64,000 bases of DNA, from the NCBI RefSeq assembly GCF_022374895.2, contig NZ_CP092423.2, positions 744,001 to 808,000 of the forward strand, written 5' to 3'. This stretch comes from Mycobacterium lentiflavum. Lineage in GTDB: Bacteria > Actinomycetota > Actinomycetes > Mycobacteriales > Mycobacteriaceae. This document shows, piece after piece, positions 59,425 to 64,000 of this stretch. The notes beneath the pieces are model-generated. The model was not told the DNA's origin. It was given only the letters and a program-made list of their open reading frames with translations, and did not search any database. How positions within the stretch are numbered: position 1 is the first letter of the stretch; the number at the start of each line of letters is the position of its first letter. The position numbers and the translations under genes were made by a program.

Positions 59425-60372
59425 GTGATCCGGTTAGGCACGCGGGGCAGTCTGCTCGCTACCACTCAGGCCTCCCTCGTTCGAGACACCCTGATCGCCA
59501 ACGGCCACCCGGCGGAGTTGGTGATCATCAGCACGGCCGGCGACCAGTCGTCGGCGCCCATCGAAAGTCTGGGTGTGGGCGTGTTCACCACGGCACTGCG
59601 CGAGGCGATCGTGGACGGCCGGGTCGACGCCGCCGTGCACTCGCACAAGGATTTGCCGACCGCCGACGACCCGAGGTTCACCATCGCGGCCGTCCCGGCA
59701 CGGAACGACCCGCGCGACGCGCTGGTCGCGCGCGACGGGCTGGTGCTCGGGGAGTTGCCGGCGGGTTCGCTGGTGGGCACGTCCTCCCCGCGACGGGCCG
59801 CGCAGCTTAGGGCATTGGGTCTCGGTTTGGAAATCCGCCCCCTACGAGGCAACCTAGATACCAGGTTGAACAGGGTAAGTAGTGGTGATCTAGACGCCAT
59901 CGTGGTGGCCCGGGCCGGACTGGCCCGCCTGGGCCGGCTCGCTGATGTCACCGAGACGCTAGAGCCGGTGCAAATGTTGCCAGCACCGGCTCAGGGTGCG
60001 CTCGCCGTGGAATGCCGCGCCGGTGACAGCCGGCTGGCGGCAGTGCTGGCGGAGTTGGACGACTCCGACACGCGCGCAGCGGTCACCGCGGAGCGAGCCC
60101 TGTTGGCCGAACTGGAGGCGGGTTGCTCCGCACCGGTGGGAGCGATCGCCGAGGTGGTCGAGTCCATTGATGAGGACGGCCGGGTCTTCGACGAGCTGTC
60201 GCTGCGCGGTTGCGTGGCGGCGCTTGACGGATCCGATGTGATCCGCGCGTCCGGCATCGGCGCTCCCGAGCGGGCCCGAGAGCTAGGGCTCTCGGTGGCA
60301 TCGGAGCTGTTGGAGTTGGGCGCGGGAGAGCTGATTGGGGGAGCGCGGCAACACCCCGCGCACGAGAACTAA
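59425..60372 (+). CDS. hemC: Porphobilinogen deaminase (hydroxymethylbilane synthase)
   Basis: 315 residues from the GTG at 59425. The [11 protein letters not shown] start, [19 protein letters not shown] and RGNLDTRL blocks, and the cofactor-attaching cysteine at about residue 234 (LEAGCSAP) are all present. It polymerises four porphobilinogens. The start is ambiguous: TTG 59416 and GTG 59419 are in frame and none has a good ribosome-binding site, so translation is probably coupled to hemA, whose stop is 14 bases upstream. Confidence 0.95.
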   Translation: MIRLGTRGSLLATTQASLVRDTLIANGHPAELVIISTAGDQSSAPIESLGVGVFTTALREAIVDGRVDAAVHSHKDLPTADDPRFTIAAVPARNDPRDALVARDGLVLGELPAGSLVGTSSPRRAAQLRALGLGLEIRPLRGNLDTRLNRVSSGDLDAIVVARAGLARLGRLADVTETLEPVQMLPAPAQGALAVECRAGDSRLAAVLAELDDSDTRAAVTAERALLAELEAGCSAPVGAIAEVVESIDEDGRVFDELSLRGCVAALDGSDVIRASGIGAPERARELGLSVASELLELGAGELIGGARQHPAHEN

Positions 60373-60404
60373 ATGACGTCACAAGGGATGTGTTGGGAGC
60401 GACA

Positions 60405-62075
60405 ATGACGACGCGAGGGCGCAAGCCGAGACCGGGCCGCATCACGTTCGTGGGTTCCGGCCCGGGTGATCCGGGATTGTTGACCACGCGGGCGGCCACA
60501 GTGCTGGCCAATGCGGCCCTGGTGTTCACCGATCCCGACGTACCCGAACCGGTGCTGGCGCTGATCGGCAAGGACCTGCCGCCCGTTTCGGGCCCGGCGC
60601 CCGCCGAACCACCACCCGCGACGAGCGATGGGTCACCCGGCGCGGATCCGCCACGGGCGGCGCCGACCGTGCTGTCCGGTGGTGCCGACATCCGCCCGGC
60701 GCTCGGCGAGCCCGCCGAGGTCGCCAAGACGCTGACCGCCGAGGCCCGCACGGGCGTCGACGTGGTGCGGTTGGTGGCCGGTGACCCGCTGACGCTCGAC
60801 GCGGTGATCAGCGAGGTGAACGCCGTTGCGCGGACGCACCTGCACGTCGAGATCGTGCCGGGGTTGTCCGCGACCAGCGCGGTGCCGACGTACGCGGGTC
60901 TGCCGCTGGGCTCCTCGCACACGGTGGCAGACGTGCGCGACCCACATGTGGATTGGGAAGCGCTGGCGGCGGCTCCCGGCCCGCTGATCCTGCAGGCCAC
61001 GCCGACGCATCTGGCCGACGCGGCGCGCACGCTGATCGAGCACGAGCTGGCCGAGACCACCCCGTGCGTGGTGACCGCGCAGGGCACCACCTGTCAGCAG
61101 CGGTCGATCGAGACCACGCTGCACGGGCTGACCGATGCGGCCGTCGTGGCCGGCGCCGGCGACCCGGCGGGCCCGCTGACCGGGCCGCTGGTGGTGACCA
61201 TCGGCAAGACGGTCAACAGCCGGTCGAAGTTGAACTGGTGGGAGAGTCGCGCCCTGTACGGCTGGACCGTGCTGGTGCCGCGGACCAAGGACCAGGCCGG
61301 CGAGATGAGCGAGCGGCTGACCTCCTACGGCGCGCTACCGGTCGAGGTGCCGACCATCGCGGTCGAGCCGCCGCGCAGCCCCGCTCAGATGGAGCGTGCC
61401 GTCAAGGGACTGGTTGACGGCCGCTTCCAGTGGGTGGTGTTCACCTCCACGAACGCCGTGCGTGCGGTGTGGGAGAAGTTCGGCGAGTTCGGGCTGGACG
61501 CCCGCGCATTCTCGGGCGTGAAGATCGCCTGCGTCGGTGAGTCGACGGCCGACCGGGTCCGCGCCTTCGGGATCAGCCCCGAGCTGGTGCCGGCCGGGGA
61601 GCAGTCCTCGCTGGGTCTGCTGGACGACTTCCCGCCCTACGACAGCATTTTCGATCCGGTGAACCGGGTCTTGCTGCCGCGTGCCGACATCGCCACCGAG
61701 ACGTTGGCCGAAGGTCTGCGCGAACGTGGTTGGGAGATCGAGGATGTCACCGCGTACCGGACCGTGCGTGCGGCACCTCCGCCGGCGTCCACCCGCGAAA
61801 TGATCAAGACGGGCGGCTTCGACGCGGTGTGCTTCACCTCCAGCTCGACGGTGCGCAACCTGGTCGGCATTGCCGGTAAGCCTCACGCGCGCACCATCAT
61901 TGCCTGTATCGGCCCCAAGACCGCCGAGACGGCCGCAGAGTTCGGCCTGCGGGTGGATGTGCAGCCCGATACCGCTGCCATCGGCCCACTGGTCGACGCG
62001 TTGGCCGAACACGCCACGCGGTTGCGCGCCGAGGGCGCGCTGCCACCCCCGCGTAAGAAGAGCCGCAGGCGCTAA
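60405..62075 (+). CDS. hemD: Fused uroporphyrinogen-III C-methyltransferase / uroporphyrinogen-III synthase
   Basis: 556-residue bifunctional protein. The N-terminal half is a tetrapyrrole methylase (VGSGPGDPGLLTTRA at about residues 15-29, VVRLVAGDPL, VPGLSATSAVPTYAGLPL). The C-terminal half, from about residue 285, is HemD (WTVLVPRTKDQAGEMSERL). It makes uroporphyrinogen III and, through methylation, may lead towards siroheme or B12. An acidic Pro-rich insertion at about 65-90 lies within the methylase domain. The ATG at 60405 follows GGGAG. Such fusions are common in actinobacteria. Confidence 0.95.
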   Translation: MTTRGRKPRPGRITFVGSGPGDPGLLTTRAATVLANAALVFTDPDVPEPVLALIGKDLPPVSGPAPAEPPPATSDGSPGADPPRAAPTVLSGGADIRPALGEPAEVAKTLTAEARTGVDVVRLVAGDPLTLDAVISEVNAVARTHLHVEIVPGLSATSAVPTYAGLPLGSSHTVADVRDPHVDWEALAAAPGPLILQATPTHLADAARTLIEHELAETTPCVVTAQGTTCQQRSIETTLHGLTDAAVVAGAGDPAGPLTGPLVVTIGKTVNSRSKLNWWESRALYGWTVLVPRTKDQAGEMSERLTSYGALPVEVPTIAVEPPRSPAQMERAVKGLVDGRFQWVVFTSTNAVRAVWEKFGEFGLDARAFSGVKIACVGESTADRVRAFGISPELVPAGEQSSLGLLDDFPPYDSIFDPVNRVLLPRADIATETLAEGLRERGWEIEDVTAYRTVRAAPPPASTREMIKTGGFDAVCFTSSSTVRNLVGIAGKPHARTIIACIGPKTAETAAEFGLRVDVQPDTAAIGPLVDALAEHATRLRAEGALPPPRKKSRRR

Positions 62076-63056
62076 ATGAGCTTCCCGCGGCAGCGCCCGC
62101 GTCGGCTCCGTTCCACCCCCGCGTTGCGTCGCTTGGTGGCCCAAACATCGTTGGAGCCAAGGCATTTGGTGTTGCCAATGTTCGTCGCCGACGGGATCGA
62201 CGAACCACGGCCGATCCCGTCGATGACCGACGTTGTGCAGCACACCCGCGAATCGCTGCGCCGCGCGGCTGCCGATGCGGTGGCAGCCGGAGTGGGCGGC
62301 CTGATGCTGTTCGGTGTGCCGCTCGACGAGGACAAGGATCCGACCGGCTCGGCCGGTACCGACCCCGACGGCATTCTCAACGTCGCGCTTCGGGACCTGG
62401 CCAAGGATCTCGGTGACGCAACGGTATTGATGGCCGACACCTGCCTCGACGAATTCACCGATCACGGTCACTGCGGCGTCCTCGACGCCCGAGGTCGGGT
62501 GGACAACGACGCCACGCTAAGGCGATACGTGAAATTAGCTGTGGCGCAAGCGGAGTCAGGCGCTCATGTGGTGGGTCCGAGCGGCATGATGGACGGGCAG
62601 GTGGGCGCCATTCGCGACGGCCTGGACGCGGCGGGCTACACCGATGTGGTGATCCTCGCCTACGCCGCGAAGTTCGCTTCGGCGTTCTACGGCCCGTTCC
62701 GGGAAGCGGTGAGCTCCAGCCTGTCCGGCGACCGCCGTACCTACCAGCAGGAACCCGGCAACGTCCGAGAAGCGCTGCGTGAGATCGAGCTGGACATCGA
62801 CGAGGGCGCCGACATCATCATGGTCAAGCCCGCGATGAGTTACCTCGACGTGCTGTCCGCGGCGGCGGAAGTCTCGCCGGTGCCGGTCGCCGCCTACCAG
62901 GTGTCGGGGGAGTACGCGATGATTTGTGCTGCGGCAGCGAACAACTGGATCGACAAGCGGGTCGCGGCGTTGGAATCGCTGACCAGTATTCGCCGTGCGG
63001 GTGCCGACATTGTGCTGACGTATTGGGCCGCGGAGGCGGCGGGTTGGCTTTCCTAA
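62076..63056 (+). CDS. hemB: Delta-aminolevulinic acid dehydratase (porphobilinogen synthase)
   Basis: 326-residue ALAD. The two active-site lysines are K199 (AYAAKFASAFYG) and K251 (MVKPAMSYLD). The metal-site loop reads DTCLDEFTDHGHCG, with two of the usual three zinc-ligand cysteines and an Asp in the third place. It joins two 5-aminolevulinates to porphobilinogen. The ATG directly follows the hemD stop with no spacer, indicating translational coupling. Confidence 0.96.
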   Translation: MSFPRQRPRRLRSTPALRRLVAQTSLEPRHLVLPMFVADGIDEPRPIPSMTDVVQHTRESLRRAAADAVAAGVGGLMLFGVPLDEDKDPTGSAGTDPDGILNVALRDLAKDLGDATVLMADTCLDEFTDHGHCGVLDARGRVDNDATLRRYVKLAVAQAESGAHVVGPSGMMDGQVGAIRDGLDAAGYTDVVILAYAAKFASAFYGPFREAVSSSLSGDRRTYQQEPGNVREALREIELDIDEGADIIMVKPAMSYLDVLSAAAEVSPVPVAAYQVSGEYAMICAAAANNWIDKRVAALESLTSIRRAGADIVLTYWAAEAAGWLS

Positions 63057-63095
63057 CGGCCACATCGGCGGTAGACAATCAGGGATGAGGCTGCA

Positions 63096-63638
63096 ATGAC
63101 GACAGCGAGCGATGCTGATCCCGGGCCGTTGTTCTACGAACCCGGCGCCAGCTGGCTTTGGGTGTTGAGTGGCCCGGCGGCGGCGGTGTCGATGGTTCTG
63201 ATCGAAATGTGGAGTGGCGCAGCGATATCGCTGTGGGTCCCGGCCATTTTTCTGGTGATGGTGTCGGGGTTCATCTCGTTGCAGATCAAGGCGGCGCGGA
63301 TCCATGTGTCGGTCGAACTGACCCAGGATGCCTTGCGTCAGGGCACCGAGACGATCTTGGTCCGCGAAATCATCAAGGTTTACCCCGAACCGGAGCATCC
63401 GGAGAATTCCGACAAGGAGTTGGCGCGCTGGCAGTCGGCTCGGGCGCTCGGCGAACTGTTCGGCGTGCCGCGCGGCCGGACCGGAATCGGTCTCAAGCTC
63501 ACCGGGGGTCGCACCGCGCAGGCCTGGGCGAAACGCCATCGTCGTCTTCGGGAAGCGTTGACCCCGCTGGTACAGGAGCGCGTGGAGCCGGCCCGATCGG
63601 ACGCCTGGGACATCGACGACGATGAGCCCGAGCTGTGA
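63096..63638 (+). CDS. DUF3093 membrane protein (Rv0513 type)
   Basis: 180-residue protein with two adjacent N-terminal transmembrane helices (about residues 20-40 and 44-64) and a cytoplasmic domain of about 110 residues containing the DUF3093 pattern (RIHVSVELTQDALRQG, PRGRTGIGLKLTGGRTAQAW). It ends in a strongly acidic tail (DIDDDEPEL). Function unknown. The last bases overlap the next gene (GTGA). Confidence 0.84.
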   Translation: MTTASDADPGPLFYEPGASWLWVLSGPAAAVSMVLIEMWSGAAISLWVPAIFLVMVSGFISLQIKAARIHVSVELTQDALRQGTETILVREIIKVYPEPEHPENSDKELARWQSARALGELFGVPRGRTGIGLKLTGGRTAQAWAKRHRRLREALTPLVQERVEPARSDAWDIDDDEPEL

Positions 63639-63895
63639 GGGCCCGATATCGCGCCGTGGCCGAACTCGTCGTCGCCTGTGCGGCGCTGGTGGGTGTCGGG
63701 GTGAGCTGGCTGCACGCGCGACACATCGTCAACGTCGCGCCGATCACCGACGGCCAGCCGTCCACGACGGCGCTGGTGTACAACCCTCAGCTGCTGCTGG
63801 TGGCCATGCTGCTGGCGATGATCGCCGGAGTGCTGGCCGTCCTCGGAATCGCCAGGCTGTGGCGCGCTCGACGCGCCGCTACGCCGTCTTCCTGA
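63635..63895 (+). CDS. Small membrane protein with two helices (Rv0514 type)
   Basis: 86-residue protein: an N-terminal helix (about residues 8-26), a 25-residue extracytoplasmic loop and a second helix (about 50-72), ending in a basic tail RLWRARRAATPSS. The start is GTG, overlapping the DUF3093 stop by 4 bases. Its 3' end overlaps the convergent partial gene by 17 bases. Function unknown. Confidence 0.78.
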   Translation: MRARYRAVAELVVACAALVGVGVSWLHARHIVNVAPITDGQPSTTALVYNPQLLLVAMLLAMIAGVLAVLGIARLWRARRAATPSS

Positions 63896-64000
63896 ACAGC
63901 GGCAGTGTCAGCCGGCGGCGGCAGACGACCGCGTCGGCCAGGTCGCCGAATGCCTCGGGCACCGAGCCGGCGATCGGATACGCCGCGTCGCCGTCGCTGG
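63879..64000 (-). CDS. Partial: C-terminal end of a probable STAS-domain anti-anti-sigma factor (Rv0516c type)
   Basis: The minus-strand frame ending in TAG at 63879-63881 is open to the window edge and reads YPIAGSVPEAFGDLADAV then CRRRLTLPLFRKTA. This resembles the C terminus of Rv0516c (OprA), an osmosensory anti-sigma-factor antagonist, as I recall its sequence. Only about 40 residues are visible, with no STAS core, so the call rests on similarity of the tail and on gene order. Confidence 0.5.
   Translation of the reverse strand, partial: SDGDAAYPIAGSVPEAFGDLADAVVCRRRLTLPLFRKTA

Overview
The window is a GC-rich chromosomal segment of a mycobacterium. Gene content and order follow, nearly gene for gene, the M. 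tuberculosis H37Rv stretch Rv0444c to Rv0516c as I recall it (sigK, ramB, icl1, umaA, pcaA, hbhA, murB, mshA, senX3-regX3, ppx1, proC, cmaA2, hemACDB). Mycolate cyclopropane synthases, mycothiol synthesis, HbhA, a PPE protein and ESX proteins all support the genus. It is not M. tuberculosis: several loci are missing, replaced or rearranged. A slow-growing nontuberculous species is my inference.

Layout. 1-7200: the SigK locus on the minus strand (rskA, sigK, a lipid-modification operon of four genes, and dipZ). Two matching SigK-type promoters precede dipZ and the first operon gene. 7300-9740: a decayed mmpL scar, a small unknown CxxC protein, a siderophore-secretion factor, echA2 and a small membrane protein. 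9.7-16.5 kb: prolyl oligopeptidase, aldehyde dehydrogenase with DUF779, small membrane proteins and lpd. 16.5-22 kb: ramB with its target icl1, a thioesterase and fadB2. 22-26.3 kb: umaA and pcaA, a TetR regulator and a DUF445 protein. 26.3-29.2 kb: an XRE regulator with a palindromic operator, hbhA and deoC. 29.2-38.4 kb: nitrilase, murB, lprQ, a ROK regulator and mshA. 38.4-41.3 kb: gpm1 and senX3-regX3.

41.3-44.5 kb is an accessory patch. A NUDIX gene lies between regX3 and a degenerate duplicate of the regX3 tail. Next come a decayed response-regulator fragment, a possible PE remnant, and an intact PPE gene whose C-terminal half is an octapeptide-repeat, solenoid-like domain rather than a classical MPTR or SVP tail. 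44.5-54.2 kb: two conserved hypotheticals, ppx1, proC, a 33-residue ribosomal protein, an epimerase and an acyltransferase. 54.2-57.6 kb: cmaA2, a FAS-II type dehydratase, serB1, and then an esxE/esxF pair where H37Rv has mmpS2/mmpL2. 57.6-63.9 kb: a glutaredoxin-like protein, hemA-hemC-hemD-hemB and small membrane proteins. The window ends inside a probable STAS-domain gene.

Three themes connect the genes. Envelope lipid and cell-wall enzymes recur (UfaA1, UmaA, PcaA, CmaA2, HadD-like, MurB, LprQ). Redox and thiol control recurs (the SigK cysteine pair, DipZ, MshA, Lpd). C2 and fatty-acid metabolism is controlled by RamB. The points most worth following are the SigK/dipZ/lipid locus, the PPE repeat protein, the displaced esxEF pair, the regX3 duplication and two families of short intergenic repeats.
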